Positions 9,782 to 18,703 of a stretch of DNA of 64,000 nucleotides are shown one piece after another. Location: the NCBI GenBank assembly GCA_040757835.1, contig JBFLWJ010000014.1, forward strand, positions 27,403 through 91,402. Direction: 5' to 3'. The notes under the pieces were generated by a model, which did not search any database, had not been told where the DNA came from, and worked only from the letters and a program-made list of their open reading frames with translations. The DNA is from Actinomycetota bacterium (lineage in GTDB: Bacteria > Actinomycetota > Geothermincolia > Geothermincolales > RBG-13-55-18). Both the position numbers and the translations under genes were made by a program. Position 1 is the stretch's first letter; every line of letters begins with the position of its first letter.

Positions 9782-10885
9782 CTAACGGACGATCTCCAGG
9801 ACGGATATCTGCGGGGGGGCGTAGTTGGATACGAAGAGGCGCTCTCCAGTGGCGTCGACGGTCATGCCGATGGGGTCGGGTGTCTGGTAGGTGAACACCT
9901 GCCTGCGCGCGGCGATGTCGATGCAGCCCACCGTGCCGTCGTCGTAGTTGCAGACGAAGAGGTAGGCGCCGTCGGGGGTGATGGCGATGGTGCGCGCCTT
10001 GCTGCCCACCTTCACGGTGGCGGTGACCGTGCCAGCCACGCGGTCCACGTAGGTGACGGTGCCGGGCATGTTGTTGCTCACGTAGATGGTCTTGCCGTCG
10101 GGTGAGAGCACGGCGTGGCGCGGGTTCTCGCCGCAGTATATCTGGCGCGTCACCACGTGGCCGCCCGCCACGTCCACCTCCGCCAGGGTGTTGCCGCCCA
10201 TGACGCACACGTATACCTTGCCGCCGTCGGGGGAGAAGACCATGCCGCGGGGGGTGCCGTACATGGAGATGTCCTTGACCCTGGTCAGGGCCAGCCCGTC
10301 GATGACCGTCACCGTGTTCGATTCCCAGTTGGCCACGTAGACCCACTTGCCGTCGGGGCTCACGGCGATCTCCTTGGGGATGCTGCCGGTGGGCACCTGC
10401 GCTATCACCCTGCCCGCCTCGGTATCCACCACCACCACCCTGGATGAGTTGTACAGCGACACCCAGGCATAGCTGCCATCGGGGGAGAAATCAGTCTCCA
10501 CCGGCTCGTCGGGGAGGGGTATCTCCTTGAGCATTTCGTAGGTGGCGGCGTCGAAGATGAAGTTCTTGTGGGCGTAGAGATCGTTGACGAAGATGCGGTC
10601 GCCGCCCGGCATCAGCTCCACCGACTTGGGGCCGGCCTCCACGTAGAGGGTCTTCAGGGGACGCAGCCCCGTCACCGTCCCGGTGGCGTACACGGGCGGC
10701 GGCGGCTCCTGCGGGGTTTCCTGCGGCGTGACGGCACCGTCCTGCACCGTCGGGACAGCGTTCTCACCGCCGCCCTGCGAGGCCCCGCAGCCCGCGACGA
10801 GCGGCAGGCACAGAAGGACCATCAGCACCGCCGCAAGGACCATGAGCGCAAGTGGCCGTTCCCCGCCGATCGTGCTCCCCGCCAA
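9782..10885 (-). CDS. YVTN-type beta-propeller lipoprotein
   Basis: Secreted lipoprotein of about 367 residues. A hydrophobic signal ends in the lipobox LVAGC, followed by a low-complexity linker rich in Gln, Thr and Pro. The rest is a seven-bladed beta-propeller of YVTN repeats: units such as SPDGSYAWVSLYNSSRVVVV, SPDGKWVYVANWESNTVTVI, SPDGGKVYVCVMGGNTLAEV and SPDGKTIYVSNNMPGTVTYV recur every ~42 residues. Such proteins sit on the outer face of the cell and probably bind other proteins or surface ligands; no enzymatic role can be read. TTG at 10885, with GGAGG before it, is my preferred start; GTG at 10906 in the same frame lacks a ribosome binding site. Confidence 0.85.
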   Translation of the reverse strand: MAGSTIGGERPLALMVLAAVLMVLLCLPLVAGCGASQGGGENAVPTVQDGAVTPQETPQEPPPPVYATGTVTGLRPLKTLYVEAGPKSVELMPGGDRIFVNDLYAHKNFIFDAATYEMLKEIPLPDEPVETDFSPDGSYAWVSLYNSSRVVVVDTEAGRVIAQVPTGSIPKEIAVSPDGKWVYVANWESNTVTVIDGLALTRVKDISMYGTPRGMVFSPDGGKVYVCVMGGNTLAEVDVAGGHVVTRQIYCGENPRHAVLSPDGKTIYVSNNMPGTVTYVDRVAGTVTATVKVGSKARTIAITPDGAYLFVCNYDDGTVGCIDIAARRQVFTYQTPDPIGMTVDATGERLFVSNYAPPQISVLEIVR

Positions 10886-11008
10886 GCTTTCCTCCCATCT
10901 TTCCACGTTAGGCCCGCCGTCAAATATTCTTTCGTTCCGCCGCGCCGGGTTACCTGCAGTGCTCGGACGGGCCGCCTGCCACCGGGGTTCCTCGTGGGCC
11001 CGCGACGG

Positions 11009-12097
11009 TCACACCCGCAGCCAGCCGGGCACGAAGAGGAAGCCGAGGCGCATGGAGAACCAGGCGTGCAGCGGGTACAGCCCAAGCCCCACCCGGGTCG
11101 CGGCCTTGAGGCCGTAGGGGTGGGTGGCCTCTATGAGCAGGCGGTTCATGTAGCTCAACTTCCACAACAGGTTGATCTTGCGGAACTCCCGGTAGGCATC
11201 CTCCGGACGGGCTAGGGCCATGGCCGCTATCTTGCCGGTGACCAGTGCACCGTGCACCCCGAAGAGCAGCACGGGGTCCTGGGCCCCCGCCAGGGTCCCG
11301 GCCAGGATGAACTTGTCGTGGAACAGCCGCGGGTTGTTGAAGGAGGCCATGGGGAGGACGCCCACGTCCAGGTCGTGCCACTCCGGCAGCTCGATGCCCT
11401 CGTCCTCGTAGAGCTGCGCCGGGAACCACTCCTTCGCCTCACGCGAGAGGGGCTTCTTGCGCTGAAACATCACCGCGCCCCCCAGCCCATGGATGGTGGA
11501 GAACCAGGCGTAGTCCCAGGAGTAGCGGTCCATGTACAGGATCACGCTGGGTCCGTTATAGCCGCTCGTGTCCAGGCCTTGCCCCATGAACCCGTCCACA
11601 TGGATGTAAGGGATGCCCAGGGCCTTATAGGCGTCCTCGAAGAGGCCGGAGGCGATGATGCTCTTGGGCGGCAGGTCGTCGAAGTCTTTACGCGCCGTCA
11701 GCGGGTGGTTGAACTCGAACCGCACGCCCTCCTCCACCGCGACGCGGTACAGGAGCATGTCCAGGGAGCCCTTGCGCGAGCTGCGTTCCACCAGTACCGC
11801 GGGCACGTTCCTCGGGAAATCGGTATCGTAGCGTTTGCCGAAGGCGTACATGCGGGTGGTGGTGAGGGGCTCGCAGGCCGGGGCGATATCTATGCCGATG
11901 TAGCGAGACAGCTTCTCCGCCTGCATGGGAGTGCCGTCGGCCATGACGTAGGTGAGTTCGCCGGTGGACATGTCGCGTGCCGGGCCGGCGACACCGTCCC
12001 GCCTCTCCAGCACCCTTACCTCGTGGCCATCGCGCCTGAGGTTGATGGCGGCGCAGAGTCCCGCGAGACCGGCGCCGACTACGATGTGTTCTCCCAT
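11009..12097 (-). CDS. FAD-dependent oxidoreductase (NAD(P)-binding Rossmann type)
   Basis: Flavoprotein of 362 residues with an N-terminal dinucleotide fold: IVVGAGLAGLCAAINLRRDG followed by VRVLERRDGVAG. The overall layout (single FAD fold at the start, substrate domain in the middle, a C-terminal helix region with GLGLYPLHAWFSMR) resembles geranylgeranyl reductase or lycopene cyclase/squalene monooxygenase-like enzymes acting on lipids, but I cannot assign a substrate. ATG 12097 is preceded by a GGGGGGAG ribosome binding site; the frame stays open upstream but without a convincing start. It stands alone between oppositely oriented neighbours. Confidence 0.8.
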   Translation of the reverse strand: MGEHIVVGAGLAGLCAAINLRRDGHEVRVLERRDGVAGPARDMSTGELTYVMADGTPMQAEKLSRYIGIDIAPACEPLTTTRMYAFGKRYDTDFPRNVPAVLVERSSRKGSLDMLLYRVAVEEGVRFEFNHPLTARKDFDDLPPKSIIASGLFEDAYKALGIPYIHVDGFMGQGLDTSGYNGPSVILYMDRYSWDYAWFSTIHGLGGAVMFQRKKPLSREAKEWFPAQLYEDEGIELPEWHDLDVGVLPMASFNNPRLFHDKFILAGTLAGAQDPVLLFGVHGALVTGKIAAMALARPEDAYREFRKINLLWKLSYMNRLLIEATHPYGLKAATRVGLGLYPLHAWFSMRLGFLFVPGWLRV

Positions 12098-12357
12098 GTG
12101 CTCCCCCCTTGTCGGAACCCCTCCCAGGACGAAAGCCATGGTGCGCCGCTGGGCCGTCCACCGCGATGGGGGCAGCCACCCCGATGGGACCATAGACCCC
12201 TGTGCGTTCAACGACAATGATAGCAGAAAGGGAATCATCTGACCCGGAGCGAAGACTGTTGGGAAAACACGTACGGTCCGACCGGGGGCCGCGACCTCAC
12301 GCCCGGCGCATATGGGGAGCCATGCTGGCGAGCCTTAATGGTAAGGGGGGATGGGAC

Positions 12358-13002
12358 GTGAAGAACTGCCCGGATTGTGGAGCCGCCAACCCGGACGACG
12401 CCGCCTTCTGCTCCAACTGCGCCTTTCGGTTCGGGGGTGAGGTTCAGCCCGGACAGCCGCAATACCCTGCGCCCACGGGAGGGCCCCCGCAACAGCAGCC
12501 GGAGTACTACCCACCCGGGCACCAGCCCTATCAACAGACCTTCCCGAGCTACGGCGGTTTCTGGATAAGGCTGGCTGCCTACCTGCTGGACTATATGGTG
12601 ATCTCCCTCGCGTTCCTTCCCATAAACGTCGTCTTCACGGCCATCGACCACCGCATCCCCATCTACTTCTTCTTCTGGGGCCTGTGGATCTGGCCCGAGG
12701 GGGTCAGCTCCCAGATCATGGTTTTCTTCAACCTGGTGCGGCTGTCCCTTATCTGGGCTTACTTCATCATCATGACCGCCAGGAGCGGTTCGACCCTGGG
12801 CAAGAGGCTGCTTAACCTCAGGGTGGTCGGTGAGGACATGCAGCTCATCGGCTACGGGACGGCAGCCCTGCGGGAGACCATAGGCAAGGTGATATCCGCG
12901 ATACCCTGCCTCCTGGGTTACTTCTGGGCCGGTTTCGACGGCCGTAAGCAGGCCTGGCACGACAAGCTCGCCAAGACTTTCGTGATCAGGACCGGCCCTT
13001 GA
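12358..13002 (+). CDS. Zinc-ribbon RDD-family membrane protein
   Basis: Protein of 214 residues. It begins with a zinc ribbon (CPDCG near residue 4, CSNC near residue 20), then a Pro/Gln/Tyr-rich linker to about residue 62, then an RDD domain with three predicted membrane helices: GGFWIRLAAYLLDYMVISLA carries the Arg and Asp that name the family, and STLGKRLLNLRVV is the conserved second motif. RDD proteins are integral membrane proteins, some linked to ion exchange, but the role here is unknown. The start is GTG 12358 after a GGGGGGAT ribosome binding site. Similar zinc-ribbon heads occur at 13040, 45307 and 52730, fused to unrelated bodies. Confidence 0.88.
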   Translation: MKNCPDCGAANPDDAAFCSNCAFRFGGEVQPGQPQYPAPTGGPPQQQPEYYPPGHQPYQQTFPSYGGFWIRLAAYLLDYMVISLAFLPINVVFTAIDHRIPIYFFFWGLWIWPEGVSSQIMVFFNLVRLSLIWAYFIIMTARSGSTLGKRLLNLRVVGEDMQLIGYGTAALRETIGKVISAIPCLLGYFWAGFDGRKQAWHDKLAKTFVIRTGP

Positions 13003-13039
13003 GGACCCGGCCTCCCGGGCTCCTTTGGGCGGGCCGCTT

Positions 13040-13573
13040 CTACAGCAGGGCCAGGACGGGTGTAGCGGGAATCGCGGAATTGCTGGCCGCGGCGAGGATC
13101 AGGATCACCACCCATATCACGGCCAGGGCCAGTCCTATCCATCCCAGGATTATCCCGGCCCTCGCGTTGGACTCTCCGGTCTGGTAGCCGCCGCTCGCCG
13201 CGATCTCATTCTTGGCCGTGAAGCCGAGGATAATTGCCAGGACCGAACAGATCAACGGGCATATGATGAGCCCGATGATCCCCAGGATGAGGGAGGCGGT
13301 CGCTTTACTGTTGTTGACCTGACCTGCCACCGGGTAGGGCATGGGTGCGTAAGGTACGCCTGGTGGAGGTGCCTGGGGGGGATATGCTGCCGGAGGCTGG
13401 CCATATGGGGACGGTGGAGGGACGGCTCTGGCTTGCGGGCTCCAGCCATAGGGTGTTGGAGGAGGGGCCGCGGTTTGCGGGGCTTCCGCCTCGGTGGTAA
13501 AAGCGCCGCCGCAGTTGGAACAGAACGCCGCATGGTCCTGGTTCTCCGTCCCGCATCTCGCGCAATTCTTCAT
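13040..13573 (-). CDS. Zinc-ribbon DUF4190-type membrane protein
   Basis: Protein of 177 residues that converges with the RDD gene. The N-terminal zinc ribbon (CARCG and CSNCG) is followed by a ~55-residue Pro/Tyr/Ala-rich linker and a two-helix membrane domain: KATASLILGIIGLIICPLIC, then a short loop with FTAKNEIAASGG, then ARAGIILGWIGLALAVIWVV. This last pair of helices with an Ala-Gly-Ile-Ile-Leu-Gly turn is characteristic of DUF4190. Function is unknown. The final ~15 residues are small and polar. Start ATG has GGGGATGAG upstream. Confidence 0.88.
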   Translation of the reverse strand: MKNCARCGTENQDHAAFCSNCGGAFTTEAEAPQTAAPPPTPYGWSPQARAVPPPSPYGQPPAAYPPQAPPPGVPYAPMPYPVAGQVNNSKATASLILGIIGLIICPLICSVLAIILGFTAKNEIAASGGYQTGESNARAGIILGWIGLALAVIWVVILILAAASNSAIPATPVLALL

Positions 13574-13623
13574 CGCTCATCCCCTTTCCCTCGGCATGTC
13601 CGGACCTTTTCCGCGCCGCGTGT

Positions 13624-14550
13624 TCAAGCTGTCGCGGCGGTGCCGCCGCTCTCCACCAGCCAGGCGTAGGCCGAAAGCGCCGCCTTCGCCCCCTCGCCCG
13701 CGGCGATGATGATCTGCTTCTCCACCACGTTGGTGGCGTCTCCGGCCGCGAACAGGCCGGGGACGCTGGTGCGGTTATTGGAGTCGATGACGATCTCGCC
13801 GAGTCCGTTCAGTTCCACCTCGGGGGGGAGGAAGGCCGTACTGGGGATGCTCCCGACCTCGATGAACACCCCCGCGACCTCCAGGGACCTCGTTTCGCCG
13901 CCGCCCTCTATATCGATGGCCTTGACGAAGGTCTCGCCGCGGATGGCGTTTACCCGGTGCGCGAGGAAGACCTCGGTCTTGCTGGATGCCAGCACCTGCC
14001 GGCGCCTGATCTCGTCTCCGCCCAGGGCCTCCTCGGCGGCGACGAGGTAGACCCTTTCCGCGATATGGCTGAGCTGCAGAGCGGCGTCAAGGGCGGAGTT
14101 GCCCCCGCCGACCACCGCCACCTTCTTGCCCCGGAAGAGTGGGCCGTCGCAGGTGGAGCAGTAGGCCACGCCACGGCCGCGGTAGGTGTCCTCGCCGGGC
14201 ACGCCCAGAAGGCGCGGGACCTTGCCGGAGGCCACGACGACCGCCCTCGCCTCCAGTTCGCCGTCCTTGTCGGTGCCGACGACGAACCCGCCGTCCCCCT
14301 TCACCAGGGAAGTGACGTTGAGGCCTTCCCGCAGCTCGACCTTGAAGTTGTCCAGGTGTTCCCGAAAACGCTCGACCAGCTCGACGCCGGTGATGAGCTG
14401 GTACCCCAGGTAGTTCTCGACCTCCCAGGACCACGTGGCCTGGCCGCCCACGTTGCTCGTTACCACCAGGGTGTCGAGCATCTTGCGCGCGCAATAAACC
14501 CCTGCCGACAGGCCCGCCGGTCCCGCCCCGATGATCACCACGTCGTGCAT
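13624..14550 (-). CDS. trxB: Thioredoxin reductase-like flavoprotein
   Basis: NAD(P)H-dependent disulfide reductase of 308 residues. The FAD fold at the start is VVIIGAGPAGLSAGVYCAR; the redox-active disulfide C131-x-x-C134 lies in AYCSTCDGPLF; the second nucleotide fold is VAVVGGGNSALDAALQL; the C-terminal FAD contact is GLFAAGDATNVVEKQIIIAA. The normal role is to reduce thioredoxin or a glutaredoxin-like partner, feeding peroxide and ribonucleotide reduction. No thioredoxin gene is adjacent. The first motif of the NADPH-binding region departs somewhat from the E. coli enzyme, so NADH or ferredoxin use is possible. It lies 14 bp downstream of ftsH and may be cotranscribed with it. Confidence 0.92.
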   Translation of the reverse strand: MHDVVIIGAGPAGLSAGVYCARKMLDTLVVTSNVGGQATWSWEVENYLGYQLITGVELVERFREHLDNFKVELREGLNVTSLVKGDGGFVVGTDKDGELEARAVVVASGKVPRLLGVPGEDTYRGRGVAYCSTCDGPLFRGKKVAVVGGGNSALDAALQLSHIAERVYLVAAEEALGGDEIRRRQVLASSKTEVFLAHRVNAIRGETFVKAIDIEGGGETRSLEVAGVFIEVGSIPSTAFLPPEVELNGLGEIVIDSNNRTSVPGLFAAGDATNVVEKQIIIAAGEGAKAALSAYAWLVESGGTAATA

Positions 14551-14564
14551 GTGCGCTCCCGTCC

Positions 14565-16418
14565 TCAGGCCGTCGCCGGCTGACGCCCAGGCCGGTACTC
14601 CTCCATAAGCCTGCGGAAGTCGTCCCCCTCGAGGGTCTCCTCTTCCAGCAGCACCTCGGCGATGCCCCGCAGCGCCTCGGTGCTCTTTTCGATGACCTCT
14701 TTCACGCGGTCGTAGTTGCCGGTGATTATCTTCTTCACTTCCTGGTCGATCAGCTCCGCCGTGGCCTCGCTGTAGTTGGATTCCTTGCCGTAGGAGTAAT
14801 CGCCCATGAGCAGGCGCGCACCCCTCTCCAGCCCCAGGGATACTGGCCCCACCCTCTCGCTCATGCCGTAGTCCTCCACCATCTTGCGCGCCAGGATGGT
14901 GGCCTTCTCCAGGTCGTTCTGAGCCCCGGTCGAGATCTGGCCCAGGGCGATCTCCTCGGCGGCGCGGCCCCCCAGGAGCACGGCCAGGCGGTCCTCCAGT
15001 TCCTCGCGGGTCATGATGTAGCGGTCCTCCTCGGGCAGCTGCATGGTCATGCCCAGCGAGCCGATGCCGCGGGGTATCACGGTGATGCGGTGCACCGGGT
15101 CGGCGTGATCGAGCAGGGACGCCGCCAGCGCGTGGCCCACCTCGTGGAAGGCCACGACCCTCCTCTCCTTGTCGCTCATCACCCGGCTCTTGAGCTCCAG
15201 GCCCCCGATGACGCGGTCGATGGCCTGCTCGAAGTCCTCTTCGTACACCTGTTTCTTGTCCTTGCGCGCTGCGAGCAGGGCGGCTTCGTTGACCACGTTG
15301 GCCAGCTCCGCGCCGGCGAAACCGGGGGTGCGGGCGGCGATCTTCCTGAGGTCGACGTCCCCGGCCAGTTTCACCCGCCTCACGTGCACCTTGAGGATCT
15401 CCTCGCGTCCTTTGATGTCCGGCCGGTCGATCATGATCTGGCGGTCGAAGCGCCCCGGCCGCAGGATGGCGCTGTCCAGCACCTCTGGCCGGTTGGTGGC
15501 GGCCAGGATGATCACCCCGGTCTGGGGGTCGAAGCCGTCCATCTCCGAGAGGAGCTGGTTCAGGGTCTGTTCCCGCTCCTCGGTGCCCCCGCTGGCCACG
15601 ATGCCGCCCCGCACCTTGCCGATGGACTCGATCTCGTCGATGAAGACGATGCAGGGGGCCTTGGCCTTGGCCTGCTCGAAGAGGTCGCGCACCCGCGCCG
15701 CCCCCACCCCCACGAACATCTCCATGAACTGCGAGCCGCTGATGGAGAAGAAGGGCACGTCCGCCTCCCCCGCCACGGCGCGGGCCATGAGGGTCTTGCC
15801 GGTGCCCGGCGCTCCCACCAGGAGCACGCCCTTGGGGATCAGGGCGCCTATGCTGCGGTATTTTTGCGGGTTGCGGAGGAAATCGATGATCTCGCGGAGC
15901 TCTTCCTTGGCCTCGTCCAGCCCGGCCACGTCGTCGAAGGTGACGCGGTCTACGCTGCGGTCGTACAGCTTCACCTTGGACTGTCCGAAGGACATGGGGC
16001 TGGCCCCTCCGATACGCCGCGAAAGGCGGCGGAAGACGAAAAACCAGATAAAGACGATCAGGGCCAGGGGCAGCATCCAGGTCAGAAGGAAGTCGCGCCA
16101 GAAGGTGTTCTCCACCCGGCCGGAGAACTCGACCCCATTCTCTGACAGCAGGTTGATGAGTTCCTGGTCATCGGTATTGGGGATGCGGCTGGTCACAAAA
16201 CCGCTTTCCCCGTCCTCGGTGATGGACGTGCCCTCGATCCGGGTGTCGGTGACGGTAGCCTTGGTGACCCGGCCCGCCTCCAGGCGCGCGAGGAACTCGC
16301 TGTAGCTTATCTCCGGCGCCTCGAAGGGGTTGGCGAACTGTATGCTCAGGATGATCGCCAGCGCGATCAGCGCATAAAGGGCGTACAGCCATACCCTTTT
16401 CTTCTTGGTCTCTTCCAT
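14565..16418 (-). CDS. ftsH: ATP-dependent zinc metalloprotease FtsH
   Basis: Membrane AAA+ protease of 617 residues that degrades misfolded and regulatory membrane proteins. Two membrane helices (about 9-27 and 110-128) bracket a small external domain; Walker A GAPGTGKT is at 202-209, Walker B IVFIDEIE at 257-264, the second region of homology ends in RPGRFDRQI, and the zinc site HEVGH is at 425-429 (Val where most members have Ala). A metal-binding Asp is expected in the following helical domain. There is no Shine-Dalgarno before ATG 16418; the stop of the preceding ferredoxin gene is only 7 bases upstream, so coupled translation is likely. Unlike many Gram-positive genomes, hpt and tilS are not adjacent. 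Confidence 0.97.
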   Translation of the reverse strand: MEETKKKRVWLYALYALIALAIILSIQFANPFEAPEISYSEFLARLEAGRVTKATVTDTRIEGTSITEDGESGFVTSRIPNTDDQELINLLSENGVEFSGRVENTFWRDFLLTWMLPLALIVFIWFFVFRRLSRRIGGASPMSFGQSKVKLYDRSVDRVTFDDVAGLDEAKEELREIIDFLRNPQKYRSIGALIPKGVLLVGAPGTGKTLMARAVAGEADVPFFSISGSQFMEMFVGVGAARVRDLFEQAKAKAPCIVFIDEIESIGKVRGGIVASGGTEEREQTLNQLLSEMDGFDPQTGVIILAATNRPEVLDSAILRPGRFDRQIMIDRPDIKGREEILKVHVRRVKLAGDVDLRKIAARTPGFAGAELANVVNEAALLAARKDKKQVYEEDFEQAIDRVIGGLELKSRVMSDKERRVVAFHEVGHALAASLLDHADPVHRITVIPRGIGSLGMTMQLPEEDRYIMTREELEDRLAVLLGGRAAEEIALGQISTGAQNDLEKATILARKMVEDYGMSERVGPVSLGLERGARLLMGDYSYGKESNYSEATAELIDQEVKKIITGNYDRVKEVIEKSTEALRGIAEVLLEEETLEGDDFRRLMEEYRPGRQPATA

Positions 16419-16425
16419 ATGAACA

Positions 16426-17181
16426 TTATACCCGCACGGGAAGTGCGGGCCTTGCGTCCTCCAGTACCTCTCCCTCGATGCCCACCTTGACCGTGCAGAA
16501 CGGGATCTTCTTGCCGGAGTCCGCCAGGGCCTGGACCGCGAGGTTCACCAGCCCGGAGCAGCAGGGCACTTCCATGAAGGCCACGGTGAGGTCGCGGACG
16601 TCGTTTTCGCGCAGGATGGCGGCGAGTTTCTCGCGGTAGAGGGCTGCGTCGTCCAGCTTGGGGCAGCCGACGATGAGGGTCTTTCCCTTGAGGAGACCAC
16701 GGTGGAAGTCCGGATATGAAAAGCCCACGCAGTCCGCGGCCAGCAGGATGCTCGCCCCTTTGAGGTAGGGCGCCTTCACCGGCACCAGGTGCATCTGCAC
16801 CGGCCAGTTACGCAGCTGTGAGGGTATGGCGGCGGACTCACCGCCGGTCTCCTCCGCGCCGGCGTGCAGCTCGCGGACCATGGAGCCGGGACAGCCGCAG
16901 GCGAGGGTCTCTCCGCCCCCGGCATGGCCGGTGTTGTCCTTCTCCGCGGCGAGGTGGCGCTCCACCGCCTCCTGGTCGAACTTTTCCGCCTCCCTCTCCA
17001 CGATGGTGATGGCGTCCCGCGGGCACTCACCGATGCAGGCCCCCAGGCCGTCGCAGTAACTGTCTTTCACCAGCCTGGCTTTGCCATCCACGATGCGTAT
17101 GGCGCCTTCCGCACAGGCCGAGGCACACAGCCCGCAGCCGTCGCACCGTTCCTCGTCTATCTCGATTATCTTCCTGATCAT
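16426..17181 (-). CDS. Ferredoxin-domain protein with Cys-rich C-terminal domain
   Basis: Iron-sulfur protein of 251 residues. The N-terminal ~65 residues are a two-cluster ferredoxin (CDGCGLCASACAEGAI, then CDGLGACIGECPRDAI). The remainder contains scattered conserved-looking cysteines (CGCPG, AADCVGF, GCPKLDD, PCCSG), suggesting a further metal site, and alternating alpha/beta character. This architecture is widespread in anaerobes next to Rrf2 regulators, but its reaction is not known to me. ATG 17181 was chosen over GTG 17190 because AAGGAG is eight bases before it. It begins five bases after the Rrf2 stop, so regulator and target are one operon, and ftsH follows 7 bases later. Confidence 0.85.
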   Translation of the reverse strand: MIRKIIEIDEERCDGCGLCASACAEGAIRIVDGKARLVKDSYCDGLGACIGECPRDAITIVEREAEKFDQEAVERHLAAEKDNTGHAGGGETLACGCPGSMVRELHAGAEETGGESAAIPSQLRNWPVQMHLVPVKAPYLKGASILLAADCVGFSYPDFHRGLLKGKTLIVGCPKLDDAALYREKLAAILRENDVRDLTVAFMEVPCCSGLVNLAVQALADSGKKIPFCTVKVGIEGEVLEDARPALPVRV

Positions 17182-17186
17182 GGCCT

Positions 17187-17612
17187 TCACTCCTTAAAGA
17201 CTTCCTTGATCCTCTCCACGGAGGTGTGCTCCAGGTAATGCTGGAAATCCCCGTTGACCTTGTTGATGAGGTCGTCGAACACGCAACTCTTCCCTTTTTC
17301 CCCACATACATGAGTGCCCAGGAGGCAGTCGTCCAGTTTCAGCGGCCCCTCGACACTCTCGTAGATGTCCCGCAGGGTGATCTCGCTGGCGGGACGGTTC
17401 AAGGAAAAACCTCCACCCGGGCCACGGGATGATCCCAGTATCCCGCTGCGTACCAGACGCTGCATCACCTTGGAGAGATGTGACTCCGAGACCTCCAGCC
17501 TGGTGGCGATGGCGTGGGCGGTCACCGGCGTTTCCTCGCCACTGGCCGCTACCATGGCCATGGCGTGCAGCGCCAGGGAGTAGGCCTCCGATATGTTCAT
17601 GATGCTCTTCAT
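17187..17612 (-). CDS. Rrf2-family transcriptional regulator
   Basis: Small winged-helix regulator of 141 residues. Helix-turn-helix region: TAHAIATRLEVSESHLSKVM followed by the wing GILGSSRGPGGGFSLNRPAS, which matches the Rrf2/IscR/NsrR family. Three cysteines with spacing C-x6-C-x6-C (CLLGTHVCGEKGKSC) lie where IscR and NsrR bind an iron-sulfur cluster, so it probably senses redox state, iron or nitric oxide. Start ATG 17612 follows GGGAGG. It heads an operon with the ferredoxin protein, and the AT-rich repeats just upstream are a natural operator; the divergent neighbour is the ferritin-like gene at 17858. Confidence 0.92.
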   Translation of the reverse strand: MKSIMNISEAYSLALHAMAMVAASGEETPVTAHAIATRLEVSESHLSKVMQRLVRSGILGSSRGPGGGFSLNRPASEITLRDIYESVEGPLKLDDCLLGTHVCGEKGKSCVFDDLINKVNGDFQHYLEHTSVERIKEVFKE

Positions 17613-17625
17613 GTCCGTCCTCCCG

Positions 17626-17669
17626 ATTATACTGACATAGTAGTAAAACAATACCATAATACCATAATA
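17626..17669 (-). promoter_or_regulatory. AT-rich promoter/operator region of the Rrf2 operon
   Basis: This AT-rich patch in otherwise GC-rich DNA has a perfect TATAAT on the minus strand (17626-17631 as its complement) and two adjoining direct repeats of TACCATAA (17652-17659 and 17660-17667). TATAAT lies so close to the ATG that a promoter there would give an almost leaderless message, so the true start site may be higher up. The repeats are candidate binding sites for the Rrf2 protein itself. Confidence 0.45.
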
Positions 17670-17857
17670 GGCTTTAAGGTCAACCTCTCCCATGGGATCG
17701 TTCCGGGCCCGGCGAGTTCCATGCCGTGGCGGTTGAGGTGTCTGCTACCGGCGTTATCCCATTGCCGTTCGGGGGAATACTGTCCTTTATGCCGCCGCGG
17801 GCCTCGCGGCGGTGAGGAGGCGGTGATGCGGGCGGAAACGGAGAAGGGGGTGTTCGT

Positions 17858-18139
17858 ATGCTTTCCGAGATCCCGAAGGACCTTGCCAAGATGAGCCAGA
17901 AGGAGCTGGACAGGGAGATCTGCAGGGTGGGCATGATCGCGGAGCTCGACGCGGTGAACCTCTACGAACAGCTGGCGGCCATGACCGACAATAAGCTAAT
18001 CAAGGATGTCCTCCTGGATATCGCCAAGGAGGAGAAGACCCACATGGGCGAGTTCCAGGCCCTCCTGCTCATGGAGGACAAGGAACAGGTAAAGGAGTTG
18101 AAGGCGGGCAAGGCCGAGGTCGAAGAGCTGAAGGGCTGA
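17858..18139 (+). CDS. Small ferritin-like di-iron protein (EncFtn/rubrerythrin-like)
   Basis: Protein of 93 residues forming two predicted helices. Metal-ligand motifs are a Glu in MIAELDAVNLYEQLAAMTD and the pair in AKEEKTHMGEFQALL (E-x-x-H). A single chain supplies half a four-helix bundle, so a dimer would complete the di-iron site, as in encapsulated ferritins and related archaeal proteins. I see no encapsulin gene and no clear cargo-targeting tail at the C-terminus (it ends EVEELKG). Likely role: iron oxidation or peroxide handling. Its position opposite the Rrf2 regulator and next to dfx and rbr supports oxidative-stress or iron homeostasis. Confidence 0.8.
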   Translation: MLSEIPKDLAKMSQKELDREICRVGMIAELDAVNLYEQLAAMTDNKLIKDVLLDIAKEEKTHMGEFQALLLMEDKEQVKELKAGKAEVEELKG

Positions 18140-18213
18140 CCGTTCCGACAGGCCCCATCGCCGTCCGGCAGGACCGCCCCGGCGATGGCTCGCTCCTTCT
18201 GTGGAGGGTTGAA

Positions 18214-18239
18214 GAAGGGCGCCGTTCCCGGCGCCCTTC
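18214..18239. terminator. Strong hairpin between convergent genes
   Basis: A perfect 10-bp stem, GAAGGGCGCC / GGCGCCCTTC, encloses a six-base loop (GTTCCC). It lies between the ferritin-like gene (plus) and dfx (minus), so it can terminate either transcript. No long T-run follows on either side. Confidence 0.7.
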
Positions 18240-18271
18240 GTCGGTGGCGGATACCGAGATACCGGTCTGCG

Positions 18272-18649
18272 TCAGCTCGACTTCCAGAGGCCGTGCAGGT
18301 TGCAGTATTCGCGTGCGGTTATGCCTTCCTTGGGGGGCGTGAACTTGCCCTCCGGCGCCATGCCCGGCGCGAGGAAGATGCGCGAGCACCTGTCGCCGAT
18401 GATGATCTGGACCCACTCGATATAATGGTCGTCCTGCATGGGATGGGCCACCTCGCCCACTTTCACCAGCACGCCGTCCTCCAGCACCTCCACCAGCGGG
18501 ACATGCTTCTCCACCGCTGCGTCCACGGTGTTCTCGACCTGCAGCACCATGTCCTCGCCGCAGCATACCAGGGCGCCCTTTCCGCCGTGCAACACCTCGA
18601 CGATATTGCCGCAGATCTCGCACTTATAGATCTCCATCCTCTCAGCCAT
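18272..18649 (-). CDS. dfx: Desulfoferrodoxin (superoxide reductase)
   Basis: Superoxide reductase of 125 residues that converts superoxide to hydrogen peroxide without producing oxygen, a typical anaerobe defence. Both iron centres are present. Centre I, rubredoxin-like: C10, C13, C29, C30 (YKCEICGN, VCCGE). Centre II: E48/H49 in EKHVP, H69 and H75 in HPMQDDHYIEW, and C116/H119 in EYCNLHGLW. The length is right for the two-centre class. The start is ATG 18649. Rubrerythrin lies 54 bp upstream on the same strand, and peroxide made here would be its substrate. Confidence 0.97.
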   Translation of the reverse strand: MAERMEIYKCEICGNIVEVLHGGKGALVCCGEDMVLQVENTVDAAVEKHVPLVEVLEDGVLVKVGEVAHPMQDDHYIEWVQIIIGDRCSRIFLAPGMAPEGKFTPPKEGITAREYCNLHGLWKSS

Positions 18650-18703
18650 GACTTCCTCCTTGTCCTATTGCCGCGCGGCTGGCCTGCCGCGCCCGCCTGG
18701 CCG

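Noticed and set aside
16427-16432. TATAAT box just before ftsH
   Set aside because: It contains the stop codon of the upstream gene and has no matching -35; more likely coincidence, with ftsH translated by coupling.
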